Shown here piece after piece: positions 25,099 through 34,590 of a DNA stretch of 35,425 nucleotides; positions within the stretch are counted from its first letter, which is position 1; each line of letters begins with the position of its first letter. The DNA is from Sphingobium sp. C100 (GTDB taxonomy: Bacteria > Pseudomonadota > Alphaproteobacteria > Sphingomonadales > Sphingomonadaceae): the NCBI RefSeq assembly GCF_000508185.1, contig NZ_AYOY01000160.1, forward strand, positions 1-35,425, written 5' to 3'. The position numbers were made by a program, and so were the translations under genes. The notes under the pieces were generated by a model. That model saw only the letters and a program-made list of their open reading frames with translations. It was not told the origin of the DNA and searched no databases.

Positions 25099-25560
25099 AT
25101 GACCGACCTTTCCAAGACCCCGCTGCATCTGGGCCAGCCCAGCGCCCTGCCCGCCTCTCCCGAAGCCGCCATATTGGATTATGTGCCCAATCCGCGTCCC
25201 GGCAAGCCCTATCTGGTGCGCTTTACCGCGCCCGAATTCACCTCGCTCTGCCCGGTGACGGGCCAGCCCGACTTCGCCCATCTGGTGATCGACTACGCCC
25301 CCGCCGAAACGATCGTCGAATCCAAATCGCTCAAGCTCTTCCTTGGCGCGTTTCGCAACCATGCTGCTTTTCACGAGGATTGCACCGTGGGCATCGGCGA
25401 GCGCCTGTTCGCGGAGATGACGCCGATCTGGCTGCGCATCGGCGGCTATTGGTATCCGCGCGGCGGCATCCCGATCGACGTCTTCTGGCAATCGGGCGAA
25501 CCGCCGGCGGGCCTTTGGCTGCCCCCGCAGGATGTGCCGGGCTATCGCGGACGGGGGTAA
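25099..25560 (+). CDS. queF: NADPH-dependent 7-cyano-7-deazaguanine reductase
   Basis: QueF reduces the nitrile of preQ0 to the amine of preQ1 in the pathway to the tRNA base queuosine. The 153-residue product is the short, single-domain type. The nucleophile Cys51 lies in [13 protein letters not shown], with the proton donor Asp58 seven residues on. The NADPH-binding motif [15 protein letters not shown] and the HED segment complete the site. The ATG at 25099 is chosen over a longer open frame. It is divergent from the proline-rich protein gene, 88 bases apart. Confidence 0.96.
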   Translation: MTDLSKTPLHLGQPSALPASPEAAILDYVPNPRPGKPYLVRFTAPEFTSLCPVTGQPDFAHLVIDYAPAETIVESKSLKLFLGAFRNHAAFHEDCTVGIGERLFAEMTPIWLRIGGYWYPRGGIPIDVFWQSGEPPAGLWLPPQDVPGYRGRG

Positions 25561-25581
25561 CGGAACCGCCGGCCCCTGACC

Positions 25582-26253
25582 CTAGAAGTCGGGCTTTTCA
25601 TAATGGGGCGGGGGCGTAATGACTTCCATCCGCTCCGACAGCAGCGGGCGGAAGGAGGGGCGCGACTTGAAACCCGCATACCAGCGCTTGACCGGTTCAT
25701 GCCCGACCCAGTCGATGCCGCCCAGATAGTCGGCGACCGACAGATGCGCCGCCGCCGTTATGTCCGCCAGGCTGAGCGTCCCGCCCGCCATCCAGCTGCG
25801 ATGGTCGAGCAGATAATCCATATAATCCATATGGACGTTGGCCCGCTTCATCGCTTCGCGCAGAACGCGGGCGTCGGGCGACGCGCGCTCGACCAGCCGT
25901 TTCTTCATCCGCTCGTGCAACAGGGGGCCGACGACATCGCCGAAAAAGCTCTGGTCGAAAAAGGCGGTCAGCCGCCGCACCTCCGCCCGGCCCGCCGCCG
26001 TGCCGGAGATCAGCGGGAATTTCTCCACCGTTTCCTCGAAATATTCGCAGATCGCCTGGCTGTCGAGCAGGGTGATGCCCCGTTCCTGATCCGCCATCAC
26101 TGGCGTCAGCCCGGCGGGGTTGAGATCCAGAAATTCGTCCCGCATCGCCCAGGGCGATTCGCGCACCAGATCATAGCCGATCCCCTTCTCGCCCAGCAGC
26201 AGCCGGACCTTGCGGGAAAATGGACAGAGGGGGAATTGATAGAGCAGCCACAT
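25582..26253 (-). CDS. Glutathione S-transferase family protein
   Basis: The 223-residue product has an N-terminal thioredoxin-like domain with CPFSRKVRLLL (Cys10, Ser13), NPAGLTPVM with the cis-proline, and the glutathione-binding LLDSQAICEYFEE. The C-terminal domain is all helical and has the N-capping SLADITAAA near residue 165. A Cys at the CPxS position suggests thiol-transferase or dehalogenase-like chemistry rather than classical conjugation, but the substrate cannot be told. It converges with queF, 21 bases apart. Confidence 0.88.
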   Translation of the reverse strand: MWLLYQFPLCPFSRKVRLLLGEKGIGYDLVRESPWAMRDEFLDLNPAGLTPVMADQERGITLLDSQAICEYFEETVEKFPLISGTAAGRAEVRRLTAFFDQSFFGDVVGPLLHERMKKRLVERASPDARVLREAMKRANVHMDYMDYLLDHRSWMAGGTLSLADITAAAHLSVADYLGGIDWVGHEPVKRWYAGFKSRPSFRPLLSERMEVITPPPHYEKPDF

Positions 26254-26435
26254 AGGCGTTTTCTGTTAGGCGCGCGCAGGCGATCGGGAAAGCGGCAAAT
26301 ATGGGAAATATGCCGTGCCGCTACGGCGCTATAGGCCAAAAGGATGGCGACAAACGGCATGGTCCGGCCTTTCGGTCCGGCGATCCGGGCGGTAGAAGAA
26401 GCGAGAAAATGGTTTCGTGATGGAAAGGATGCCTG

Positions 26436-28379
26436 ATGTCTGATGATTTCTTCCCCGTGCCGGACATCTGGGCGAAGGGCGCATTGATGGACCGGGCGGC
26501 ACGAACAGCCGACTATGCCCGCTCGATCGACGACAGCCACGCTTATTGGCTGGAGCGAGCGCAGCGGCTCGACTGGATCACGCCGCCGACGCGGACCAAT
26601 GAAAGCAGTTTCGACGAGGCGGATTTCGGCGTCCAATGGTTCGCCGACGGCGTGCTCAACGTCAGCGCGAACTGCATCGACCGGCATCTGGCGGAGCGGG
26701 CCGACCAGACCGCCATCATCTGGGAACCCGATTCACCCGATGCCGAGCCGCGCCGCTACAGCTATGCACAGGTGCATGAAGAGGTCTGCCGCCTTGCCAA
26801 TGTGCTGAAGGCCGCCGGCGCGAAAAAGGGCGACCGCGTCACCATCTACCTGCCGATGATTCCCGAAGCCGCCTTCGCGCTGCTCGCCTGCGCGCGGATC
26901 GGCGCGATCCACAGCGTCGTGTTCGGCGGTTTCTCGCCAGAAGCCTTGTGCGGCCGAATCGTCGATTGCGATTCGACCCTGGTCATCACCGCCGACGAAG
27001 GCCGACGCGCCGGCAAGAAGGTGCCACTAAAGGCCAATGTCGACGCCGCGCTCAAGGATTGCCCCAGCGTCCGCAAGGTGATCGTCGTCCAGGCGACGGG
27101 CGGCGCGGTGACGATGCAGGATGGCCGCGACCTGTGGCTGCATGAGGAAGCGGCGAGGGTGTCGGCCGACTGCCCGCCCGAACCGATGCGCGCCGAAGAT
27201 CCGCTGTTCATCCTCTACACCTCCGGCTCCACCGGCAAGCCCAAGGGCGTGCTGCACACAACCGGCGGCTATCTGCTCTGGGCCAGCCTGACGCACGAAC
27301 TCTGCTTCGACTATCGGCCCGGCGACATCTACTGGTGCGCGGCCGACATCGGCTGGGTCACGGGGCATAGCTATATCGTCTACGGCCCGCTGGCGAACGG
27401 CGCGACGACGTTGATGTATGAAGGCGTGCCCAATTACCCGACACCAGCGCGCATCTGGGAAGTGGTGGACCGGCATCAGGTGCAGACCATCTTCACCGCG
27501 CCCACGGCGCTGCGCGCGCTGATGAAGGAAGGCGACGATTTCGTCCATGCGACCAGCCGCAAGTCGCTGCGCCTGCTGGGCACGGTGGGCGAACCGATCA
27601 ACCCCGAAGCGTGGCGCTGGTATCATCATGTCGTGGGGGAGGATCGCTGCCCGATCATCGACACCTGGTGGCAGACCGAGACGGGCGCGGCGATGATTGC
27701 GCCGATGCCCGGCGCGACCGACCTGAAGCCCGGCTCCGCCACCTTCCCCATGCCCGGCGTCGTGCCGCAGATCGTCGATGGCGAGGGCAAGGTGCTGGAC
27801 GGCGCGACCGAAGGCAATCTGGTCATCGCGCAAAGCTGGCCGGGGCAGATGCGCACCGTCTGGGGCGATCATGACCGTTTCTTCCAGACCTATTTCACGA
27901 CCTTCCCCGGCAAATATACCACCGGCGACGGCGCGCGGCGGGACGCGGACGGCTATTACTGGATCACCGGCCGGGTGGACGACGTCATCAACGTATCGGG
28001 CCATCGCATGGGCACGGCGGAGGTCGAAAGCGCCCTGGTCCTGCACGAGAGCGTGGCCGAGGCGGCCGTGGTCGGCTTCCCCCACGACATCAAGGGGCAG
28101 GGCATCTACGCCTATGTCACGCTCAACAGCGGCGAGCAAGCGAACGACGCCCTGCGCAAGACGCTGGCGCAATGGGTGCGGAGCGAAATCGGCCCGATCG
28201 CCACGCCGGACGCGATTCAGTTCGCGCCGGGCCTGCCCAAGACCCGTTCCGGCAAGATCATGCGCCGCATCCTGCGCAAGATTGCGGAGGGAGAAGTGTC
28301 GGCACAGGCGCTGGGCGACACCAGCACGCTCGCCGATCCGTCGGTGGTGGATAATCTGGTCGCCAATCGTCAGGGATAA
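26436..28379 (+). CDS. acsA: Acetyl-CoA synthetase (AMP-forming)
   Basis: It activates acetate to acetyl-CoA through acetyl-AMP, allowing growth on acetate. The 647-residue length is typical. Seen motifs are [12 protein letters not shown], the P-loop [34 protein letters not shown] with the Trp (residues 411-412) that limits the acyl pocket to acetate, [19 protein letters not shown], and the C-terminal [11 protein letters not shown]. Its Lys607 is the catalytic lysine that is acetylated in regulated enzymes. The Trp favours acetate over propionate. A CTATAGG element about 100 bases upstream could be a -10. No patZ-like acetylase gene is nearby. Confidence 0.96.
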   Translation: MSDDFFPVPDIWAKGALMDRAARTADYARSIDDSHAYWLERAQRLDWITPPTRTNESSFDEADFGVQWFADGVLNVSANCIDRHLAERADQTAIIWEPDSPDAEPRRYSYAQVHEEVCRLANVLKAAGAKKGDRVTIYLPMIPEAAFALLACARIGAIHSVVFGGFSPEALCGRIVDCDSTLVITADEGRRAGKKVPLKANVDAALKDCPSVRKVIVVQATGGAVTMQDGRDLWLHEEAARVSADCPPEPMRAEDPLFILYTSGSTGKPKGVLHTTGGYLLWASLTHELCFDYRPGDIYWCAADIGWVTGHSYIVYGPLANGATTLMYEGVPNYPTPARIWEVVDRHQVQTIFTAPTALRALMKEGDDFVHATSRKSLRLLGTVGEPINPEAWRWYHHVVGEDRCPIIDTWWQTETGAAMIAPMPGATDLKPGSATFPMPGVVPQIVDGEGKVLDGATEGNLVIAQSWPGQMRTVWGDHDRFFQTYFTTFPGKYTTGDGARRDADGYYWITGRVDDVINVSGHRMGTAEVESALVLHESVAEAAVVGFPHDIKGQGIYAYVTLNSGEQANDALRKTLAQWVRSEIGPIATPDAIQFAPGLPKTRSGKIMRRILRKIAEGEVSAQALGDTSTLADPSVVDNLVANRQG

Positions 28380-28600
28380 GGCGGCCGGAACTTCGCAAAC
28401 ATCGCGCTTGTCGCGCATGGCGAATTTGTCCGCAAAGGATCAGCGCCGCGAACCGGCACGATGGACGATGGGAAAGAGCCTGATGGAACAAGCCCATAGC
28501 AATATCGGCCGCTGTAGGACAGACTGAAGCAAGGACGCAGGAGGCCAGGGCGCATCGAACAGGGCGCCCCGGCTGGACATGCCAGACCAAGGAGCAGCCC

Positions 28601-29113
28601 ATGGCCCGTTACACATCTGTCGCCCGCGCCCTGCACTGGATCATCGCGATCCTGATCATCGCCAATCTGGCCCTGGGCATCGGCCATGAGGCCCTGCCCA
28701 AGGACTGGGCGGTGATGCCGGTGCATAAATCGATCGGCCTCACGGTGCTGGCGCTGACGCTGGTGCGGATCGGCTGGCGACTGACCCACCCCGCCCCGCG
28801 ACTGCCCGCGGCCATGCCAAGTTGGGAAAAGGGCGCGGCCCATGCGACCCATTTCCTCTTTTACGCCTTCATGATCCTGATGCCGTTGTCGGGATGGATC
28901 ATGACATCGGCGGGCACGCGGCCGCTCAATTGGTTCTTCCTGTTCGACGTGCCCAAATTCGCGGTGACGAAAGGCGATGCCATCGTCGGCCTGTCGGGCG
29001 AAGGGCATGAGATTATGGGCTTCACCTGGGCGGCGCTGGTCGTCGTGCATATCGGCGCGGCGCTGCGCCATCATATCGTGCTGAAGGACGATGTGCTGCG
29101 GCGGATGCTGTAA
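28601..29113 (+). CDS. Cytochrome b561 family membrane protein
   Basis: The 170-residue product has four membrane helices and the histidines expected to hold two b haems: His12 in ARALHWI, His42 in PVHKSIGL, His in THFLFYAFMILMPLSGW, and the HIGAALRHH group in the last helix. Family members pass electrons from quinol across the inner membrane, for example to oxidise superoxide. AAGGAG lies 7 bases before the ATG. It follows acsA by 221 bases in which I see no gene. Confidence 0.9.
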   Translation: MARYTSVARALHWIIAILIIANLALGIGHEALPKDWAVMPVHKSIGLTVLALTLVRIGWRLTHPAPRLPAAMPSWEKGAAHATHFLFYAFMILMPLSGWIMTSAGTRPLNWFFLFDVPKFAVTKGDAIVGLSGEGHEIMGFTWAALVVVHIGAALRHHIVLKDDVLRRML

Positions 29114-29212
29114 GAACTGTGGGTGGATGGCGGACTGGCGGGTTTGGATAATGTTGGTCGGAATAGCGGACATAGCTTTACGCATTTGGTAATTAACTTG
29201 ATGGCAAACATA

Positions 29213-29226
29213 CCCAAATAATTGGG
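29213..29226 (+). promoter_or_regulatory. Small hairpin just before the start of the low-GC lipoprotein gene
   Basis: CCCAA-ATAA-TTGGG forms a 5-bp stem ending 4 bases before the ATG at 29231, where the ribosome site should be. No clear Shine-Dalgarno sequence is present. Confidence 0.3.
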
Positions 29227-29230
29227 CTAA

Positions 29231-29698
29231 ATGATCAGATTCATCTTAGCTCTGACGGCGACTGCCCTTGTATGTAGCTGCTCGCCGCCACTGCCAAAGT
29301 GTTCGGCTCCCAACCCTAAGACAATTGCCAATGCGTTGTCGGGCCGCGAGTTTTTTCGCGCTACGCTGACAATGGTCGCAAAATCCACTGTGACTGGCAA
29401 AATGGTCGCGGACAAAGACCCGCAGGGCTTTGAAAAGCGCTTATCCCGCGCGGTTGATCACGCATTAGTTCGCTACGGTAAGCAATGGGATACGAACTTC
29501 GCGCAGGCATATTCTGACACGCTCAGCCAGCAAGAATTGTCGGCAGTGTGTGCTGCGATGAACGAGAATGACAAGGGGAGCTTCGGACGCTTTGCTGACC
29601 GCGTCGGCACAGATATGAAATCAAAATCGACGCCCTTGCTTCACATGGCTGGCGTTGAGGTTATCAAAGAACTTGCTCAAGGGTCGATCGCGAAATAG
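29231..29698 (+). CDS. Putative lipoprotein, possibly DUF2059-like, with atypical base composition
   Basis: The 155-residue product has a signal peptide with a lipobox-like VCSC (Cys15 or Cys17), so it may be lipid-anchored. The middle reads FAQAYSDTLSQQELSAVCAAMNE followed by GSFGRFADRVG. This recalls the C-terminal DUF2059 pattern, in which a helix with an aromatic is followed by LSxxEL and a Phe-rich turn, but the match is weak. Codon use is unlike its neighbours (TTA, TCA, AAA, GAT are frequent) and GC is near 50 percent, which suggests recent acquisition. No clear ribosome site precedes the ATG. Confidence 0.6.
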   Translation: MIRFILALTATALVCSCSPPLPKCSAPNPKTIANALSGREFFRATLTMVAKSTVTGKMVADKDPQGFEKRLSRAVDHALVRYGKQWDTNFAQAYSDTLSQQELSAVCAAMNENDKGSFGRFADRVGTDMKSKSTPLLHMAGVEVIKELAQGSIAK

Positions 29699-29789
29699 TC
29701 GTATGTATTGTTATGCACGTCCGGTTCCCGGTCGCACACCATGAGCTGTGGACGGTAACAAATGGTCGCTTGCAGTCACTTCCTTTTGT

Positions 29790-29875
29790 CGTGCCGGGCC
29801 TGACCCGACATACCGCTTGTTCCGAAGTGCCATAAGCCAGGAAGAAGCGAGACCCCGGATCAAGTCCGGGTGACG
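29790..29875. repeat. Pair of short palindromic (REP-like) elements
   Basis: CCGGGCCTGACCCG (from 29794) and CCCGGATCAAGTCCGGG (29854-29870) are hairpins of the kind scattered through sphingomonad genomes, about 45 bases apart. The second is a clean 6-bp stem with a 5-base loop. They lie in the gap after the low-GC gene. The rest of 29699-29906 holds no gene that I can see. Confidence 0.6.
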
Positions 29876-29906
29876 AAGCCAGAGCCGCCTCTGGTCGTGA
29901 CCCGCC

Positions 29907-31115
29907 CTACACCATCTCGCCGGTCAGCAACCGTGGCAGCGCGCCCGACTGGCCGCGCGCTTCGGCCATGAAGCGTCCCTTGAGCGCGCCGCTGCGCTGC
30001 ACCGCGGCCAGCCCCGCCCGGCGGACCAGCGAAGGCAGCTTGCCCGGCACATCGAACAGGCGGACCAGCCCGTCCATCGCCACGCTGGTCATCATCGAAT
30101 CGAGGCCGCGCCAGCGCTGGTAGCGCGCCAGCAGTTGCGCATCGCCCGGATCGAGGCCCAGCCGCATCCCGTCCACCAGCACCTCGACCAGCGCGGCGAC
30201 GTCGCGGAAGCCGAGGTTCACGCCCTGCCCGGCGATCGGGTGGATGGCATGGGCGCTATCGCCCACCAGCGCGAGGCGCGTATCGGTGATGCGCGCGGCA
30301 TGGTGGAAACCCAGCGGGTAGGAGGAGCGCGGCCCCGCCAGCTTGATCTCGCCCAGGAACCCGCCGATCCGCTTCTGCGCTTCGGCCAGCCAGGCGCGTT
30401 CGGACAACTTCATCATCGCCGGCGCCTGATCGGTCGGCACGGTCCAGACCACGGCGGAGCGGGTGCCGGGCAGCATCGGCAGCAGCGCGAAGGGGCCGCC
30501 GACATAGAAAATCTCATAGGCCGTGTTGGCGTGCGGGATGTCATGGTCGATCGCCGTGACCATGGCGGTGTGCTTATATTGCCAGCGGGTCGTGTTGATC
30601 CCTGCCGCTTCGCGCGTGGGGCTGTTGCGTCCCTCCGCCGCGACCAGCAGCGCGCCATGGATGGTGTCGCCGCTCGCCAGCGTCAGCGTGACGCCATCGG
30701 CGTTGCGATCGACATGGGTGGCGCGGTCGGGCTGGAAGCGGGTGAGATTGACGGCTTCGTCCGCCGTCTGCGCCAGCGCGATGCGCAGGGCGCGATTGGG
30801 GACCATCGTGCCCATCACGCCATCATCGGCGTCCGGCGCGAAATCGAGCGCGCCCGGCTCCAGGCCATCGCTGACCCAGATCCGGTCGATCGGGCAGCCT
30901 TTGCCCGTCAGATGCTTGCCGACCCCGATGGCGTTCATCATGGCATAGCTGGTCGAACTGATCGCCGAGACGCGGCCGTCGAACCCGGCGGCCGTGGTGT
31001 CCACCGGATCGGCCGGGTCGATGACCGCGGTTTTCACCCCGTGGCCGGAAAGGGCGATGCCCAGGGTCAGGCCGACCAGGCCCCCGCCCAGGATGACGAC
31101 GTCGAAGCGTTCCAT
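29907..31115 (-). CDS. UbiH/UbiF/COQ6-family FAD-dependent hydroxylase (ubiquinone biosynthesis)
   Basis: The 402-residue product is a flavin monooxygenase that hydroxylates the aromatic ring of a ubiquinone precursor. It has the N-terminal dinucleotide motif VVILGGGLVGLTLG (7-20) and the second FAD-binding motif GDSAHAIHPIAGQGVNLGF, whose Asp286 binds the ribityl chain. That motif is the UbiH/COQ6 signature. Which ring position it acts on (C1, C5 or C6) cannot be decided from motifs, because alphaproteobacterial UbiL/UbiM-type enzymes have varied specificity. It shares strand with ilvE, 90 bases downstream of its stop, but a palindrome lies between. Confidence 0.9.
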   Translation of the reverse strand: MERFDVVILGGGLVGLTLGIALSGHGVKTAVIDPADPVDTTAAGFDGRVSAISSTSYAMMNAIGVGKHLTGKGCPIDRIWVSDGLEPGALDFAPDADDGVMGTMVPNRALRIALAQTADEAVNLTRFQPDRATHVDRNADGVTLTLASGDTIHGALLVAAEGRNSPTREAAGINTTRWQYKHTAMVTAIDHDIPHANTAYEIFYVGGPFALLPMLPGTRSAVVWTVPTDQAPAMMKLSERAWLAEAQKRIGGFLGEIKLAGPRSSYPLGFHHAARITDTRLALVGDSAHAIHPIAGQGVNLGFRDVAALVEVLVDGMRLGLDPGDAQLLARYQRWRGLDSMMTSVAMDGLVRLFDVPGKLPSLVRRAGLAAVQRSGALKGRFMAEARGQSGALPRLLTGEMV

Positions 31116-31162
31116 GGATATGTATCTAGGCGCTTGGGAAGGGATTGGGAAGCGGTCGCTTG

Positions 31163-31199
31163 CCCCCTATTTCCCCGCACAGGCGGGAAAGACAGGGGG
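31163..31199. repeat. Palindromic element / probable terminator between ilvE and the UbiH-family gene
   Basis: CCCCCT (31163-31168) pairs with AGGGGG (31194-31199), and inside it TTTCCCCGC pairs with GCGGGAAA around a short loop. The inner part resembles a repeat common in sphingomonads. It lies just after the ilvE stop on the minus strand and may stop or stabilise that transcript. Confidence 0.55.
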
Positions 31200-31205
31200 T
31201 AGATA

Positions 31206-32297
31206 TCAAACCATGCGCACCCAGCCGGCCGGGTCGGCCACGGTGCCGCGCTGGATGCCGGTCAGTTCGGCGCGCAGTGTTTCGGTGACGATGCCGCCAT
31301 CGCCATTGCCGATGGTGAAGTCGCCATCCACGCTCTTGACCGTGCCGATCGCCGTCACGACCGCGGCGGTGCCGCAGGCGAAGGCTTCGCGCAGCTTGCC
31401 GCTGGCGGCGTCGGCGCGCCATTGGGCGAAACTGTAGGGTTCCTCGCGCACGTCATGGCCCTTGGCGCGGGCCAGGTCGATGATGCTGTCGCGGGTGATG
31501 CCGGGCAGGATGGTGCCGCCCAGCGGCGGGGTGACGATCGACCCGTCCTCCATCACGAAGAAGACGTTCATCCCGCCCAGTTCCTCGACCCACTTGTTTT
31601 CGGCGGCGTCGAGGAAGACGACCTGATCGCAGCCATGGCCGATCGCTTCCTTCTGCGCGATGAGCGACGCCGCATAATTGCCGCCGCACTTGGCCGCGCC
31701 GGTGCCACCGCGCGCGGCGCGGGTGAAATGTTCCGACACCCACAGGGTCACGGCCGTCTTGCCGCCCTTGAAATAGGCGCCGGCGGGCGAGGCGATGACG
31801 CAGAAAATATATTCGTTCGACGGGCGCACGCCCAGGAAGGTCTCGCTCGCGAACATGAAGGGGCGCAGATAGAGGCTGCCTTCGCCCGACGGAATCCAGT
31901 CCGCGTCGATCTTCACCAGCGCCTCGCACGCTTCAAGGAACACCGTTTCGGGGAGCGCGGGCATCGCCATGCGTTCGGCCGATTCGGCGAAGCGGCGGGC
32001 ATTTTCCTCCGGCCGGAACATGGCGATGCTGCCACCCTCCAGACGATAGGCCTTCATCCCTTCGAAGATTTCCTGCGCATAATGGAGCACGGCGCAGGCG
32101 GGATCGAGCTGAAAGGCTTCGCGCGGGCCGATGGCGTGGCTGTGCCAGCCCTGCCCCTCGGTATAGCGGATGGTCACCATATGGTCGGTGAAGACCCGGC
32201 CGAAACCCGGATCTTGCAGCAGCACCGCGCGCTGGTCCGCCGCTACAGCCTGGCTGTTGCGGGTGACGGTGAAGCGCGATTTCTGCAACGCGTCCAT
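31206..32297 (-). CDS. ilvE: Branched-chain amino acid aminotransferase
   Basis: A PLP class IV transaminase that makes or degrades leucine, isoleucine and valine, with glutamate as amino partner. The 363-residue product is of the longer, eukaryote-like BCAT type. Key features are [25 protein letters not shown], the PLP lysine Lys203 in [12 protein letters not shown], and [11 protein letters not shown] followed by [18 protein letters not shown] lies 7 bases before the ATG at 32297. The open frame continues far upstream through the divergent gene, which is a composition artefact. Confidence 0.96.
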   Translation of the reverse strand: MDALQKSRFTVTRNSQAVAADQRAVLLQDPGFGRVFTDHMVTIRYTEGQGWHSHAIGPREAFQLDPACAVLHYAQEIFEGMKAYRLEGGSIAMFRPEENARRFAESAERMAMPALPETVFLEACEALVKIDADWIPSGEGSLYLRPFMFASETFLGVRPSNEYIFCVIASPAGAYFKGGKTAVTLWVSEHFTRAARGGTGAAKCGGNYAASLIAQKEAIGHGCDQVVFLDAAENKWVEELGGMNVFFVMEDGSIVTPPLGGTILPGITRDSIIDLARAKGHDVREEPYSFAQWRADAASGKLREAFACGTAAVVTAIGTVKSVDGDFTIGNGDGGIVTETLRAELTGIQRGTVADPAGWVRMV

Positions 32298-32453
32298 GGT
32301 GAATCTCCTTAAGCGTGGCTTGGACCGGCCGCCTATGTCACAGTGCGGCCCGCGAGACAATTGGTCACATATATTGACCCATTTCGCAGGACAGAGCCAG
32401 CTCCGTCCCGCTGGCCTCTTCCCGTGCCCCGGCGGTCCCGCTATCGCCATGTC

Positions 32454-33473
32454 ATGCACTTTTATTCCGACAATGCGACGCCCGTCTGCCCCGAAGTCAT
32501 GGCCGCAATCGCGGCCGCCGACCACGCCGACCATGGCTATGACGGCGATGCGTGGAGCGTGCGGCTGGACGGCGCCTTTTCCGCGCTGTTCGAAACGGAG
32601 GTCAAGGCGCTGTGGATCGCCACCGGCACGGCGGCCAACAGCATTGCGCTCGCCTGCCTGTGCCCGCCCTATGGCGGGGTGCTGGCCCATGAAGAGGCGC
32701 ATATCGTCGTCGATGAATGTGGGGCGCCCGGCTTTTTCACCCATGGCGCGACCCTGATGCCGATGGCCGGCGACGGCGCGAAACTGACGCCCGATGCCGT
32801 GCGCGCGCGGTTGAGGGCGATCCGGCCCGACGTGCATCAGGTGCCGGCGCGCGCGATCAGCATCACCAACGCCACCGAATATGGACTGGTCTATACGCCC
32901 GATGACGTCGCGGCGCTGGGCGCGGTGGCCAAGGCGCATGGCCTGGGCTTCCACATGGACGGCGCGCGCTTCGCCAATGCGGTGGCGCATCTGGAATGCG
33001 CGCCCGCCGACATCTGCTGGCGCGCGGGGGTCGACGCGCTGTCGTTCGGCTGCGTCAAAAATGGCGGCCTGGTGGGCGAAGCGCTGCTGTTCTTCGGCCC
33101 GCAAGCAGAAACGCGCGCGGCCGAAGCGGCCCGCTGGCGCAAGCGGTCAGGGCATCTCTTTTCCAAGGGGCGCTATCTCGCCGCCCAGCTATTGGCGCAG
33201 ATCGAGGACGGGCTGTGGCTGCGCAACGCCCGCGCGGCGAACGCGGCGGCGCAGGCGCTGGCCGTGGGCGCGGCCGGGCGGCTTATCCATCCCGTGCAGG
33301 CCAACGAGCTGTTCGTGCGGCTGAGCGCGCAGGAAGCGGCGACCCTGCGCGCGCAGGGTTTCGATTTCTATGACTGGGGCGAAGGCGCGGCGCGGCTGGT
33401 GACCAACTGGGCGCAGAATGCCGCCAGTGTCGCACCGCTGGCACAGGCGCTCAGGGCGCTCGACCATGGCTGA
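32454..33473 (+). CDS. ltaE: Low-specificity L-threonine aldolase family protein
   Basis: A PLP enzyme of the beta-eliminating lyase family that splits threonine or allo-threonine to glycine and acetaldehyde. The 339-residue product begins [19 protein letters not shown], the usual opening of the family. It has [20 protein letters not shown] with the Asp that touches the pyridine nitrogen, and the PLP Lys202 in FGCVKNGG. It could also be a related phenylserine or hydroxy-aspartate aldolase. Its last 8 bases overlap the start of the transporter gene. Divergent from ilvE by about 156 bases, which should hold both promoters. Confidence 0.9.
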   Translation: MHFYSDNATPVCPEVMAAIAAADHADHGYDGDAWSVRLDGAFSALFETEVKALWIATGTAANSIALACLCPPYGGVLAHEEAHIVVDECGAPGFFTHGATLMPMAGDGAKLTPDAVRARLRAIRPDVHQVPARAISITNATEYGLVYTPDDVAALGAVAKAHGLGFHMDGARFANAVAHLECAPADICWRAGVDALSFGCVKNGGLVGEALLFFGPQAETRAAEAARWRKRSGHLFSKGRYLAAQLLAQIEDGLWLRNARAANAAAQALAVGAAGRLIHPVQANELFVRLSAQEAATLRAQGFDFYDWGEGAARLVTNWAQNAASVAPLAQALRALDHG

Positions 33474-34362
33474 CGCGGCGAAGGGCGGCATCGCCCTGCC
33501 GTTCATCCTCGTCACGCTGATCTGGAGTTCGACCTGGATCGTCATCCGCGACCAGATCGGCGCGGTGCCGGCGAGCTGGTCGGTCTGTTACCGATTCCTG
33601 CTGGCGGGGATCGCCATGGCGGCCTTCGCGAAGATGCGGGGCGTGTCGCTGCGGATCGGCGGGGCGGGCATATTGTTCGCGGCGCTGCTGGGGACGGCGC
33701 AGTTCGTGCTGAATTTCAACTTCGTCTATCGCGCCGAGCAACATCTGACCTCCGGCGTCGTCGCGGTGATCTATGCGATGCTGCTGATCCCCAACTCGGT
33801 GCTGGCCTATCTGGCCTTTCGCCAGCCGGTGACGCGCAGCTTCCTGGCGGGGTCAGCGGTGGCGATGGCGGGGATCGTCATGATGCTGGTGCATGAATAT
33901 CGCGCCGCCGACGTCGCGCCGGACAAGGTGCTGATCGGCGCGGCCTTTTCGATCGTTGGTCTTTTGAGCGCGTCGGCCGCCAACATCATGCAGGGGATGG
34001 AGATTGCCCGCCGCCTGCCGATGGTCGCAGTGCTGGCCTGGGCGATGCTGATCGGCGCGGGCGTGGATGCCGTTTTTGCATGGATGACCGTCGGTCCGCC
34101 GGTCATAGAGCCAAGGATCGGCTATCTGGCGGGCATCGCCTATCTGGGCATTGCCGGGTCGGTCGTGACCTTCCCGCTCTATTATCGGCTGATCCAGCGC
34201 GTCGGGGCCGGCCGCGCCGCCTATACCGGCGTGATGATCCCGGTGCTGGCGATGCTGATATCGACCTTGGTGGAGGGCTATCGCTGGACCGGCTTTGCCG
34301 CGCCGGGCGCCGTGCTGGCGGTGGTGGGCATGGTCATCGCGCTGCGGGCGAAGCGGGGTTAG
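33466..34362 (+). CDS. DMT-superfamily (EamA) transporter
   Basis: The 298-residue protein has about ten hydrophobic helices in two EamA halves, beginning LPFILVTLIWSSTWIVIRDQIG with the family's WSSTW segment. Members export amino acids, metabolites or drugs. Its ATG lies 8 bases inside the aldolase gene, so it is translated with it; glycine, threonine or a related product is a plausible substrate, but this is inference from position alone. The C-terminus ends in a basic LRAKRG. Confidence 0.88.
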   Translation: MADAAKGGIALPFILVTLIWSSTWIVIRDQIGAVPASWSVCYRFLLAGIAMAAFAKMRGVSLRIGGAGILFAALLGTAQFVLNFNFVYRAEQHLTSGVVAVIYAMLLIPNSVLAYLAFRQPVTRSFLAGSAVAMAGIVMMLVHEYRAADVAPDKVLIGAAFSIVGLLSASAANIMQGMEIARRLPMVAVLAWAMLIGAGVDAVFAWMTVGPPVIEPRIGYLAGIAYLGIAGSVVTFPLYYRLIQRVGAGRAAYTGVMIPVLAMLISTLVEGYRWTGFAAPGAVLAVVGMVIALRAKRG

Positions 34363-34514
34363 CGGATGGCGCCCGGCTGGTAGCGCAGCTTGGCCGCATT
34401 CACCTTGTCGAGCAGGCTGGCGATCGATTGGGGCGACGGGGCGGCTCGGCCCGGCACGGAAAGGTCGTTGATCCGGTGGCTCAGCGCCGAAAAGGCCTTG
34501 TCGATGGGGGTCAT
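34359..34514 (-). CDS. 51-residue small protein of unknown function
   Basis: A minus-strand ATG at 34514 follows GAAGGGA by about 7 bases and opens 51 codons ending in TAA. The product starts MTPIDKAFSALSHRIND and ends AAKLRYQPGAIR; it is soluble, mildly basic and largely helical, with a Pro/Ser-rich hinge in the middle. I do not recognise it. Its stop overlaps the stop of the EamA gene by 2 bases. A CtrA-like site lies 45 bases upstream. The good ribosome site and the upstream box make it more than a chance frame. Confidence 0.55.
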   Translation of the reverse strand: MTPIDKAFSALSHRINDLSVPGRAAPSPQSIASLLDKVNAAKLRYQPGAIR

Positions 34515-34558
34515 GGCTCATCCCTTCTGAAGCGATGATCCCTTCTCCGATGCGCGGG

Positions 34559-34573
34559 TTAACAAGACGTAAA
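34559..34573 (-). promoter_or_regulatory. CtrA-like box upstream of the 51-residue gene
   Basis: On the minus strand TTTA-CGTCTTG-TTAA matches the CtrA full site TTAA-N7-TTAA with one mismatch, and the flanking CC extends the good half to TTAACC. It lies 45 bases before the small gene's start codon. Confidence 0.45.
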
Positions 34574-34590
34574 CCATGCGACGCGCCGTG

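Noticed and set aside
27027..28418. Antisense 463-codon frame opposite acsA
   Set aside because: Same composition artefact; acsA carries clear catalytic motifs.
28419..28529. Short frame of 36 codons between acsA and the cytochrome b561 gene
   Set aside because: No ribosome site and no recognisable pattern.
32298..33104. Extension of IlvE upstream through the aldolase gene
   Set aside because: AAGGAG before the ATG at 32297 and the start of homology fix the start; the rest is antisense to the aldolase.
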